Shown here: in pieces, positions 1-6,508 of the stretch
Numbering within the stretch: position 1 is the stretch's first letter
Layout: every line of letters begins with the position of its first letter
DNA from: JBJXGC01 sp046154545
Lineage (GTDB): Bacteria > Chloroflexota > Dehalococcoidia > Tepidiformales > Tepidiformaceae
Assembly (NCBI GenBank): GCA_046154545.1
Contig: JBJXGC010000079.1
Location: forward strand, 1-17,155
Length of the DNA stretch: 17,155 nucleotides
Reading direction: 5' to 3'
Notes under the pieces: generated by a model
What the model saw: the letters and a program-made list of their open reading frames with translations, nothing else
Databases searched by the model: none
What the model was told of the DNA's origin: nothing
Translations under genes and position numbers: made by a program

Positions 1-128
1 GCCGGGTCGTAACGCGCGACGAGGTCATCGGCGAGGAAGTCGAACGGCTCCGTACTGACCTCGGGCACGACGGCGATGTGGAGGATATCTCCCTCTTTGT
101 CGTAGGACAGCCTTAGCTGCGTCGCCAC
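1..128 (-). CDS. DUF2283 family protein, C-terminus cut by window edge
   Basis: The minus strand reads MATQLRLSYDKEGDILHIAV and runs open to the window edge, so only the first 42 residues are present. The opening (LRLSYDKEGDILHI) is the hallmark of DUF2283, a small bacterial family of about 60-90 residues with no proven biochemical role. The start is a GTG at 126-128 with a GGAGG ribosome binding site (134-138 on the plus strand as CCTCC) five bases upstream, which decides the start. The gene overlaps the end of the upstream PBECR-like gene by 16 bases, so the two are probably translationally coupled. DUF2283 genes often sit next to small toxin-like or nuclease-like genes; an antitoxin or accessory role is inference only. 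Confidence 0.72.
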   Translation of the reverse strand, partial: MATQLRLSYDKEGDILHIAVVPEVSTEPFDFLADDLVARYDP

Positions 129-451
129 AGGATCCTCCAACGCGGCAACCGCCGCGAGATGTATGCCGTCACCACCCAGTGGCGCGCGTGCACCCGTTCC
201 GACGATCGTACATCCTCCGTCACCACGATGGCGACCACGAAGTGAGACGCGTGGTTCTCCTGAGCGCGGGCCAGGGCGTGCTCACCCTGCCGAGGCGTCT
301 CGAAAACCACGTCGGGGTCGCAGACCACGCTCGCAAGCTCGTCAAAGACGTCACGCGCCTCTCGAGGGTGGACGCTCTCGATGTGCTCCCGCCGCTCATC
401 GTTGAACTCCACCAGGCCACCGAGGAAAGGGCATTCAAGGAACGACGGCAT
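113..451 (-). CDS. PBECR/barnase-EndoU-like small protein, possible RNase toxin
   Basis: This 112-residue protein has the layout I associate with the PBECR (phage-barnase-EndoU-colicin-RelE-like) nuclease families. It has an early His pair (H23 in RREHIESVHP, H28), a helical stretch ending in CDPDVVFETPR (44-54), a hydrophobic strand FVVAIVVTED (71-80), and a C-terminal HWVVTAYISRRL (91-102) whose Thr-Ala-Tyr resembles the usual 'hhTaY' signature. The start ATG lies 15 bases after the stop of the NorD-like gene and lacks a strong Shine-Dalgarno, suggesting translation by re-initiation from that gene. The 3' end overlaps the DUF2283 gene. Together they look like a two-gene module, possibly toxin-antitoxin. 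The family call is from pattern memory; an uncharacterised small protein is the alternative. Confidence 0.6.
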   Translation of the reverse strand: MPSFLECPFLGGLVEFNDERREHIESVHPREARDVFDELASVVCDPDVVFETPRQGEHALARAQENHASHFVVAIVVTEDVRSSERVHARHWVVTAYISRRLPRWRILWRRS

Positions 452-466
452 TGGACGCGCTCGCCG

Positions 467-3400
467 TCACTCGGTGAGCCGCCGGTAGAGCGCCGGCAAC
501 CTGCTCGGTAAGGCCTCGATATCCGCGACCACCTCGTAGCCCATGTCTTCACACATGGTCTTCAGGTAGTCGTGGCCGGCCCGATCGACGGTGAGGGCGA
601 AGGGGGTGATGCCTTCGCGCTTCGCCTCGTTCAGGGCCTGCTTGGTGTCGTGGATGGCGTACTCCTTCTCCGTGCGGTCGCGCCCATAGCCGTGGTCCTG
701 GGGGCGGCCGTCGCTGAGGAGGACGAGGATCTTCACCTTCGCATCCGTGAGCTGGAGCTTGTGGGTTGCATGACGGATGGCCGGCCCCATCCGCGTCGAA
801 CGGATCGGCGTGATCTTGTCGAGGCGCTTCTTGATCGCCTGGTCGAGGTGCTCGTCGAAGTCCTTGATCACGAAGAACTCGACGTTGTCGCGGCCATAGC
901 CGCTGAACCCGTAGATCCCGTATTGGTCGCCGATCGTCTCGAGCGCGGTCATGAGCAGGACGGTCGACTCTTTTTCGAGGTCGATGATCCGCTTCGGGGG
1001 GGCAGCGAGCTCCTGGCGCCGCTTCGAAACCCACCAGCTCAGGTATTTGCGCGGGTCGTCGTCGTAGTCGTCATCGTCGTACTTCTTCTCACGCTTGTTG
1101 ATCTCTTCGTCGGTGCTGGCCGACATGTCGATCAGGAAGGCGACGGCGACGTCACGCTCGATCTTGTTGCGGCGCCAGTAGATCTTGTCGCTGGGGGCAC
1201 CCCCGGCCTTGCGTTCGATCCACCATTCGACGGCGGCGTCGAGGTCGAAGTCTTCGCCTTCGGGCAGCCGCTTGATCTTCCGGAACAGTTCCGGCTTCAT
1301 CAGCTCGAACTGCTTCCGCGTCTGGGCGACGAGGCCGGCGTGCTCTCGCAGCGTCGTCTCGTAGAAGTTGTCCTCGCCCTGTTCGAGCTTCGATTCTTTG
1401 ACGGCGCACCAGCGCGGTTTGTAGTCCTGGGCGCGGAAGTCCCATTCGTCGTAGTAGTACGTGGTGATGATGGGCGCGAGGGGCTCTTCGCCCTCCTCAC
1501 CCGGCGTGCTGTTGTCGCTGCTCGGGTCGCCGTTCTTGTCCGTCTTGTCGCCACTCGGCGTGCCGGCTTCCTTCATCAGGTTGGAGAGGAACTGGCCGGT
1601 CGTGTTGTCGATGTCGCCGTCCATCAGCGAGTCGAGGTCGATCTCCGCGCTCTTCTCCAGCAGCTCCTGGAGCTGTTCGGGGGTGAGCGGCGTTGGCGAC
1701 TGCTGGCCCGCCTCGCCGCCCTGGGCGTCCTGGCGGAGCTTCATCAGGAGTTGGACGAGCTCCGGCTTGAAGTCCCCGCGGAAATCGACATCGTCCGGGC
1801 TGCGGTACTCCTCTTCGCCCGCCTGGACGTCGCCCATCTGCATCTCGCCGCCCTCGCCGCCCATCTCCCCGCCCTCGGTCGACATCTGCTGGGCGCCTTC
1901 CATGGGGTCGACGTTCTCCCACTCGGAACCGTCGTCCTCGATCGTGTTGGGGATGCCGGCGGCGATCCGGAAGAGCCGCAGGGTCGCCTCGGCCGAGTCC
2001 TCGACCGTCGCCTCCTTCCTGTTCACGGCCTGGAGCAGGCCGAGGCCCTTCGCCATCTCTTCCTGGCGGGCCTTGGGCCAGAGGACGGCGTCCTGTCCTT
2101 CGAGGCTCGCCCGCACGAGGTTTTCGACGAAGGACTGGCGCAGCGGCAGCTTGCGCACGTCCGGCCGCACCGCCAGGGCATCGCGTTGCATGCGGCCAAG
2201 GGGCTTGCGGATGCCGCCGTATTCGCGCCGGATGGCGGCGTCGATGCGGCCGTCCTCGACGATGGTGAAGAGGTCGCTGGCCAGCTTCCGGTCGCCGAAG
2301 AGGTCGAAGAAGCGCTCGACGTCGGTGATCGCGTGGGATTCTTCGTGGGCCGCGGCGATGGCGGGGAGCGACGACTCGAGTACGGCCGGGGGCTTCGCGA
2401 AGCGGAACTCGAAGCTGCCAAACTCGATGCGGGCCGCCTGGTGGGTGGCGAAGACCTTGATCGCGGCGAAGTTCTCGTCCTTCTCCGCGTAGCGTTCCAT
2501 CAACTCGGGCAGGAAGATCGTCGTCCCTTCCGTACTCGCCTTCTGTTGATCGACCCAGCCGATCCCCTTCTCCGCGAGCGCGGACGTCGTCTGGACGCTC
2601 AGGTTCCGGCCCGTCAGGGCCTTGCAGTAGAGGCGCAGGATTTCGCCCACCTTCGAGAGTTCGACGCGAGCGCTGAGCGTGTCGAGGATGCCCTCGCCGC
2701 GGGTGGACTGCAGGCGAAAGTAGGCTTCGCCGCCGTCGTGGCTCGACGTCAGGATGCGCAGGCCGGCCGCCTGCCAGGCCTCCAGCTCATCGACGCGGAT
2801 GCGCTGCAGCACCGTGGGCACGCTCGTCACGAAGTCCATGGCGGCATAGGCGCTGTAGGGCGCGAGCTGTTCGGCCAATTCGATCACTTTGTGGTGGTCG
2901 TCCGGGTCGAGCTCACCGAGGGCCGCGGCCGCTTCTTCGAAGTACTGGAAGGCCGAGCGGTTGTGGCCGCGCGCGACCTGGGCGGCGAGCAGGAGATACC
3001 GCTCCCGGACGGGCTGGTGGACTTTCTGGACGAGGGGCACGCCGCGTTCGAAGTAGAGCCGCGAGTCGGCCCAGCTCGATTGGGCGAGTTCGACCGCGAA
3101 GGCGATGAACGGGAGACGGTCGTCCTCGTCCAGCTTGCGGAGGACTTCCGGCGCGGAGGCGAGGCAGGCCGAGGCCAGTTCGTAGCTGTGCCGCGAGAGC
3201 TCATCGATGAAGAGCACCAGGCGTGCAGACTGGTTGATCCGCATCGCGTCAAAAAGCGCCGGGGCGAGGTCGTAGAACTGGGCGGCGAGGGACGAGCTCT
3301 TCCAGTTGCCCTTGTAGAGGCGGCGGCCGAGGTCGGCCCACTGGCGCATGTGGTTGGGGCCTACGGCCGCCACGGCGGCGGGCGCCGAACGAAGGAAGGA

Positions 3401-3703
3401 GACCGCGAGGGGCGCCGATTCGGCGGCCATCGAGAGCGACTCCCGGCCCAGCGCCTCGAGCGCGTCCCACGTGATGTTTTGGGGGAAGGCGCTCCCGGCC
3501 TTGAAGTACTCGACTGCCGCCTCCCAGCTGCGGAGGCTGAGGGCGGTCAATTCGACGCCCGTCTCCGTCCACATCTGGAGCTGGGTGGGGCTCAGACGCG
3601 GGGCCAGGGCCCGCAGGCCAGCATCGAAGTGCTGGGCCAGCGGCGCCGGGAACCCGGAAAGCCGTTCGTGGTGCCGGGCGAGCAGTTCGCCTACAACGCT
3701 CAT
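467..3703 (-). CDS. NorD/CbbO-like protein with C-terminal VWA domain and N-terminal helical repeats
   Basis: This 1078-residue protein is the likely adaptor partner of the MoxR/NorQ-type ATPase at 4907-5797. Such pairs activate or load metal into client enzymes in the cytoplasm. Residues 1-345 are about eight helical-hairpin repeats with a 36-42 residue period (near 43, 80, 121, 163, 199, 236, 273, 310), each roughly 'L/W..h...L..S...A..YF...P..L'. Residues 425-590 match the NorD/CbbO middle region and include HEESH (453-457) and VEDGRID (482-488). Residues 595-745 are a low-complexity acidic linker. The VWA domain (about 850-1078) has a MIDAS DMSAS (859-863), Thr970 in RSTRMGP, and LSDGRP (996-1001). 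An ATG exists further upstream at 3940, but it would run over the metallophosphoesterase gene. The ATG at 3703 has an AAGGA site nine bases upstream. Which enzyme it serves is unknown. Confidence 0.88.
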   Translation of the reverse strand: MSVVGELLARHHERLSGFPAPLAQHFDAGLRALAPRLSPTQLQMWTETGVELTALSLRSWEAAVEYFKAGSAFPQNITWDALEALGRESLSMAAESAPLAVSFLRSAPAAVAAVGPNHMRQWADLGRRLYKGNWKSSSLAAQFYDLAPALFDAMRINQSARLVLFIDELSRHSYELASACLASAPEVLRKLDEDDRLPFIAFAVELAQSSWADSRLYFERGVPLVQKVHQPVRERYLLLAAQVARGHNRSAFQYFEEAAAALGELDPDDHHKVIELAEQLAPYSAYAAMDFVTSVPTVLQRIRVDELEAWQAAGLRILTSSHDGGEAYFRLQSTRGEGILDTLSARVELSKVGEILRLYCKALTGRNLSVQTTSALAEKGIGWVDQQKASTEGTTIFLPELMERYAEKDENFAAIKVFATHQAARIEFGSFEFRFAKPPAVLESSLPAIAAAHEESHAITDVERFFDLFGDRKLASDLFTIVEDGRIDAAIRREYGGIRKPLGRMQRDALAVRPDVRKLPLRQSFVENLVRASLEGQDAVLWPKARQEEMAKGLGLLQAVNRKEATVEDSAEATLRLFRIAAGIPNTIEDDGSEWENVDPMEGAQQMSTEGGEMGGEGGEMQMGDVQAGEEEYRSPDDVDFRGDFKPELVQLLMKLRQDAQGGEAGQQSPTPLTPEQLQELLEKSAEIDLDSLMDGDIDNTTGQFLSNLMKEAGTPSGDKTDKNGDPSSDNSTPGEEGEEPLAPIITTYYYDEWDFRAQDYKPRWCAVKESKLEQGEDNFYETTLREHAGLVAQTRKQFELMKPELFRKIKRLPEGEDFDLDAAVEWWIERKAGGAPSDKIYWRRNKIERDVAVAFLIDMSASTDEEINKREKKYDDDDYDDDPRKYLSWWVSKRRQELAAPPKRIIDLEKESTVLLMTALETIGDQYGIYGFSGYGRDNVEFFVIKDFDEHLDQAIKKRLDKITPIRSTRMGPAIRHATHKLQLTDAKVKILVLLSDGRPQDHGYGRDRTEKEYAIHDTKQALNEAKREGITPFALTVDRAGHDYLKTMCEDMGYEVVADIEALPSRLPALYRRLTE

Positions 3704-3748
3704 GTGATGCTGTCCTTCATGACAAATGCCCACGCGGAAGTAACGCTG

Positions 3749-3772
3749 CCGGCCGGACTGATGAGCGGCCGG
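3749..3772 (-). other. GC-rich hairpin between phosphoesterase and NorD-like genes
   Basis: CCGGCCG (3749-3755) and CGGCCGG (3766-3772) form a perfect 7-bp stem with a 10-base loop. It starts two bases after the stop codon of the metallophosphoesterase in the direction of transcription. No U-tract follows on the minus strand, so it is not a standard intrinsic terminator. It could protect or process the mRNA and so set the level of the NorD-like gene separately, or be chance in GC-rich DNA. Confidence 0.3.
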
Positions 3773-3773
3773 T

Positions 3774-4385
3774 TCATTGATACTCCGAAGAGGCGACGAA
3801 ATTCCGGGTCGGATCCTTGTAATCGTAGAACGACACGTGGCCCGTTGTCGTGTCCCAGGTTGCGCAGGAGAGCATGAACTCGTTGCGGTGGTCACGCGGG
3901 TCGCCCGCTGACCCGGGGTTGACCACGAGGCAGCGCCCATGCTGTTGGGCCATCTGAAAGTGGGTATGGCCGACGAAGAGGGCGTCGCAGCCGAGGTCGG
4001 CGGCCCGGGACCAGATCGGTTCGTGCGGATAATGGTAGTCCCGCCACGGTTCCCAGGGAGAGCTATGGGTCATCATCACCCGCTTGCCATCGACCGTGGC
4101 CTCGCGGCTGAAGGGCTGGCCGCGAAGCCACCCCACCAGGTCCTGATCGACTTTCGGGTTCGAGAGGGCGCGGATACCGTCCGGCCCAAGCAAGATCTCT
4201 TCATGGTTGCCGAGCACCACCCGGGCATCGAGCTCGCGAAGGCGCCCCACCACCTCATTGGACCAGCGAAACTGAAACACGGCGTCACCCGCGCACCAGA
4301 GCTCGTCAAACGGCGCCATCATCTCCAGGGCAACCTCCAGCCCGCGGATGTTGCAGTGGATGTCGGAGACGATCGCGAGTCTCAT
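3774..4385 (-). CDS. YfcE/MJ0936-like calcineurin-fold metallophosphoesterase
   Basis: A 203-residue protein with all metal-binding motifs of the calcineurin-like phosphoesterase fold in order: SDIH (7-10), AGDAV (32-36), GNHE (59-62), MTHSSP (105-110) and GHTH (139-142), followed by VNPGSAGDPRD (155-165), typical of the small YfcE/MJ0936 phosphodiesterases. The family uses a two-metal centre to hydrolyse phosphodiesters; the physiological substrate cannot be read from sequence. There is no signal peptide, so it should be cytoplasmic. Its ATG overlaps the stop of the four-helix-bundle ORF (ATGA), implying translational coupling. It lies between the ATPase and its VWA partner, which are adjacent in most NorQ/NorD operons, so it is either an inserted passenger or a functional addition to the locus. 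Confidence 0.88.
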   Translation of the reverse strand: MRLAIVSDIHCNIRGLEVALEMMAPFDELWCAGDAVFQFRWSNEVVGRLRELDARVVLGNHEEILLGPDGIRALSNPKVDQDLVGWLRGQPFSREATVDGKRVMMTHSSPWEPWRDYHYPHEPIWSRAADLGCDALFVGHTHFQMAQQHGRCLVVNPGSAGDPRDHRNEFMLSCATWDTTTGHVSFYDYKDPTRNFVASSEYQ

Positions 4386-4840
4386 GAGAGTTCCGAGTTC
4401 CGAGGGCCGAGTTCCGAGGTCGGCCCGGACGCCGCCTGACCCGACCGGCGGTGCGCAGCAGCCGTGAATCGTGGATCGACTCTAACGATAGAAGAGTGGA
4501 GCCCGGCGAGTATGCGGCCTATCTCCGACGCCTGCCGGGAGAGGTCGTCGAACTGTGTGGAATCGACGTAGCCGACATCGAGGGCAACGTAAAGGTGAGA
4601 CCGGACTTCTGCCCACGACGCCTTTGCAATCATCAGGAAGTGAGCGAACTCGCCGGTGCCCTTGCGCTCGAATCCTTCGGCGATGTTCGCCATGATCGAC
4701 ACGGACGCCCGCCGAATCTGATCTCGCAGCCCGAAATCGCGCTCAAAACGGGCAGTGCCCGACGCCATGTAGAGATCGCGCGTCAGTTGCCTGGCCTTCT
4801 GCCAGGCAATCACGTCCTCGAACCGTTGAATAGCGGCCAA
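4382..4840 (-). CDS. Four-helix-bundle protein (S23/IVP, TIGR02436 type)
   Basis: The N-terminal part (RFEDVIAWQKARQL) and RRASVSIMANIAEGFERKG are the signatures of the four-helix-bundle family first found in 23S rRNA intervening sequences, whose members are about 115-130 residues. Molecular function is unknown; the fold forms small oligomers. There is no ATG. I prefer the TTG at 4838-4840 because GGAG (4847-4850) lies six bases upstream; a TTG at 4846 would leave no room for a ribosome binding site. The last dozen codons (ending TSELGPRNSELS) read through the heptamer repeat tract at 4389-4416, so the tail is repeat-derived and goes past the natural end of the family. The stop overlaps the ATG of the phosphoesterase. 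The gene is bracketed by inverted copies of the repeat and looks like an insertion into the coaE/NorQ/NorD operon. Confidence 0.82.
   Translation of the reverse strand: MAAIQRFEDVIAWQKARQLTRDLYMASGTARFERDFGLRDQIRRASVSIMANIAEGFERKGTGEFAHFLMIAKASWAEVRSHLYVALDVGYVDSTQFDDLSRQASEIGRILAGLHSSIVRVDPRFTAAAHRRSGQAASGPTSELGPRNSELS
4389..4416 (-). repeat. Heptamer tandem repeat (CGGAACT), left arm of cassette
   Basis: On the minus strand four 7-bp units follow each other: CGGAACT, CGGCCCT, CGGAACT, CGGAACT. They end three bases before the phosphoesterase ATG and code for the tail of the four-helix-bundle ORF. Bases 4406-4419 (GCCGAGTTCCGAGG on plus) are a perfect 14-bp inverted copy of 4890-4903. Confidence 0.85.
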
Positions 4841-4889
4841 AGCCAACTCCGGTCTCGGTTACCTGCGGCGTCCGGCTCCGCGGCCACAG

Positions 4890-4906
4890 CCTCGGAACTC
4901 GGCACT
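4890..4906 (+). repeat. Heptamer repeat, right arm of cassette (inverted copy)
   Basis: The plus strand reads CCTCGGAACTCGGCACT: two heptamer units (CGGAACT at 4893-4899, CGGCACT at 4900-4906) abutting the stop codon of the NorQ-like gene (4907-4909). CCTCGGAACTCGGC (4890-4903) is the exact reverse complement of 4406-4419, so the four-helix-bundle gene sits between inverted repeats about 500 bases apart. Confidence 0.85.
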
Positions 4907-5797
4907 TCATTCGAAGATGCTCGTGACCACTTCCTCGATGCTCCGCTGCACTTCCGCGTCGTCCGTGAGGGCCCAGGTGACGCCGACCTGGCAGGCGCGG
5001 CGGGGGGCGATGCCCTTGGCGATCAGGCGGCCGGCGTAGATCAGCAGGCGGGTGCTCACGCCTTCGCTGAGGCCATGTTCTCGCAGGTTGCGGACCTTCT
5101 CGCCGAGCTTCGCCAGTTCCGACGCTACCTCCGCCGTCACCCCGGCCTCGTGCGCGATGATCGCCGTCTCCTGGTCCCGCGGGGGGTAGCCGAACTCGAT
5201 CGCGATGAAGCGCTGGCGGGTCGAGTGCTTGAGGTCCTTGAGGGCGCTCTGATAGCCCGGGTTGTAGGAGATGACGAGGAGGAACCCGTCGGCGGCCTCT
5301 ATCACCTGCCCGAGCTTCTCGATCGGCAGGAGGCGGCGGTAGTCGGTGAGCGGGTGGATGAGGACCGTCGTGTCCTTGCGCGCCTCGACCACCTCGTCGA
5401 GATAGCAGATGGCGCCGACTTTGACCGCGCGGGTGAGCGGCCCATCGACCCAGCGGGTGCCGTCGATGTCCAGCAAGTACCGCCCGACCAGGTCGCTCGC
5501 CGTCAGGTCTTCGTGACAGGCCACGGTGATCAGGGGCGTCTTGTGGACCGACGCCTCGCCCGAACTGGAGACCTTCGTAAACGGCCGTCCCAGGCGGTAG
5601 GCCATGTACTCCACGAAGCGTGTCTTACCCGCGCCGGTCGGGCCCTTGAGCAGCACCGGGACGCGTTGCTCATAGGCCATCTCGAAGAGCTGGACCTCGT
5701 CGCCGATCGGCAAGTAGTACGGTTCGGTATCGACCGTGTACTCCTCGACGGCGTGAATCAGATGCCCCTGGGTCGTTGCGGTGGTAGCCAATGTCAT
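4907..5797 (-). CDS. MoxR-family AAA+ ATPase of NorQ/CbbQ type
   Basis: This 296-residue ATPase carries Walker A GPTGAGKT (52-59), ACHEDLTASDLVGRYLL (93-109), Walker B CYLDEV (131-136) running into EARKDTTVLIHPLTDYRR (138-155), sensor-1 SYNPGYQ (177-183), DLKHSTRQRFI (188-198) and a sensor-2 STRLL (248-252). These are specific to the NorQ/CbbQ branch, whose hexamers work with a NorD/CbbO VWA protein to activate enzymes such as NO reductase or RuBisCO. The partner is at 467-3703. The ATG shares a base with the coaE stop (TAATG). GGGAGG sits only two bases before this ATG and eight before a TTG at 5789-5791, so translation may begin two codons later. The client enzyme cannot be identified from this window. 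Confidence 0.9.
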   Translation of the reverse strand: MTLATTATTQGHLIHAVEEYTVDTEPYYLPIGDEVQLFEMAYEQRVPVLLKGPTGAGKTRFVEYMAYRLGRPFTKVSSSGEASVHKTPLITVACHEDLTASDLVGRYLLDIDGTRWVDGPLTRAVKVGAICYLDEVVEARKDTTVLIHPLTDYRRLLPIEKLGQVIEAADGFLLVISYNPGYQSALKDLKHSTRQRFIAIEFGYPPRDQETAIIAHEAGVTAEVASELAKLGEKVRNLREHGLSEGVSTRLLIYAGRLIAKGIAPRRACQVGVTWALTDDAEVQRSIEEVVTSIFE

Positions 5798-6414
5798 TAC
5801 CTCCCGGCTGCCTGCTGCAGCCGCGATTGAAGTTCCTGCCACGCCTCGCCGATGCGCCCTTCGAGCGACTCCAGCGAGGCGTTGTTTTCGATGACGACGT
5901 GCGCGCGCGATACGCGTTCGCTGTTCGAAAGCTGCGAATCGATCCGCGCCCGGGCCGCCGCCTCGTCTAGGCCGTTCCGTTCGGCGAGCCGTTTCACGGC
6001 CGCGTCCGGTTCGACGACGACCACCCAGACCTCATCGACGAGGTCCTCCCAGCCCGCTTCGAAAAGCACTGCCGCCTCGAGACAGGCGACGGAGTTACCC
6101 GCCGTTTCCAGGGCCGACAACTCTTCGCTCGCGAGCTTGCGGATGCCCGGCCAAACGATGTCCGTGAGCCGCTTCAGCTCCTCGGGCTTGCCGAACACCT
6201 TGCCACCGAGCACCTTGCGGTCGATGGAGCCGTCAGTGGCGACGAGGTCGTCGCCGAAGGCTTTCACAACAGCGCGGAAGGTGTCCGAGCCGGGTTCGTA
6301 GGTGCGGTGGCCGAGGAGGTCCGCATCGATGACGGGGACCTCTTTCTCGCGGAAGAAGCGGGTCACGGTGGTTTTGCCGCTGGCGATTCCGCCAGTGAGA
6401 CCGATGACGTGCAA
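5797..6414 (-). CDS. coaE: Dephospho-CoA kinase
   Basis: A 205-residue kinase that phosphorylates the 3'-hydroxyl of dephospho-CoA with ATP, the last step of coenzyme A synthesis. Visible signatures are the P-loop GLTGGIASGKT (5-15), VIDADLLGH (28-36), the lid-side LEAAVLFEAGWEDLVDEVWV (111-130) and QLSNSERVSRAHVVIEN (161-177). Length is normal for the family. The start is a TTG at 6412-6414 with GGAG eight bases upstream; no ATG fits. It is the first gene of the minus-strand block and overlaps the NorQ-like gene by one base (TAATG), so CoA synthesis and the ATPase are co-transcribed here. No functional link is obvious; coaE may simply supply the promoter. Confidence 0.95.
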   Translation of the reverse strand: MHVIGLTGGIASGKTTVTRFFREKEVPVIDADLLGHRTYEPGSDTFRAVVKAFGDDLVATDGSIDRKVLGGKVFGKPEELKRLTDIVWPGIRKLASEELSALETAGNSVACLEAAVLFEAGWEDLVDEVWVVVVEPDAAVKRLAERNGLDEAAARARIDSQLSNSERVSRAHVVIENNASLESLEGRIGEAWQELQSRLQQAAGR

Positions 6415-6445
6415 AGGGGACGCTCCGGGGTTTGGTCGAACGGAG

Positions 6446-6475
6446 ATTGTAGGGGCGAACCTCGATCCGCGCCAA
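6446..6475 (-). promoter_or_regulatory. Probable sigma70-type promoter for coaE and downstream genes
   Basis: On the minus strand a TTGGCG -35-like hexamer (6470-6475) is followed after 18 bases by TACAAT (6446-6451), a five-of-six match to the -10 consensus. Transcription would begin near 6440, giving a leader of about 25 bases with the GGAG site before the TTG start of coaE. Confidence 0.5.
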
Positions 6476-6493
6476 ACCGGGCCGCCGTCCTGT

Positions 6494-6499
6494 TATCCT
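6494..6499 (+). promoter_or_regulatory. Possible -10 element directly before the Uma2 gene
   Basis: TATCCT lies nine bases before the ATG at 6509, and no Shine-Dalgarno stands between them. If used, transcription would begin within a few bases of the ATG, giving a leaderless mRNA. I see no convincing -35. Confidence 0.3.
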
Positions 6500-6508
6500 G
6501 ATCGCACC

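Noticed and set aside
572..3877. Very long open frame on the plus strand (about 1100 codons)
   Set aside because: It is antisense to the NorD-like gene; its translation is Leu/Val/Arg-rich with no recognisable motif, as expected from GC-rich codon bias on the opposite strand.
3704..3940. Longer N-terminus for the NorD-like protein
   Set aside because: It would overlap the phosphoesterase gene, has a Thr/Arg/Ser-rich composition typical of wrong-frame reading, and the ATG at 3703 has a proper ribosome binding site.
4451..5830. Plus-strand frame of about 460 codons
   Set aside because: Covers the four-helix-bundle gene and the NorQ-like ATPase in antisense; the minus-strand genes have clear Walker and family motifs, and this frame has none.
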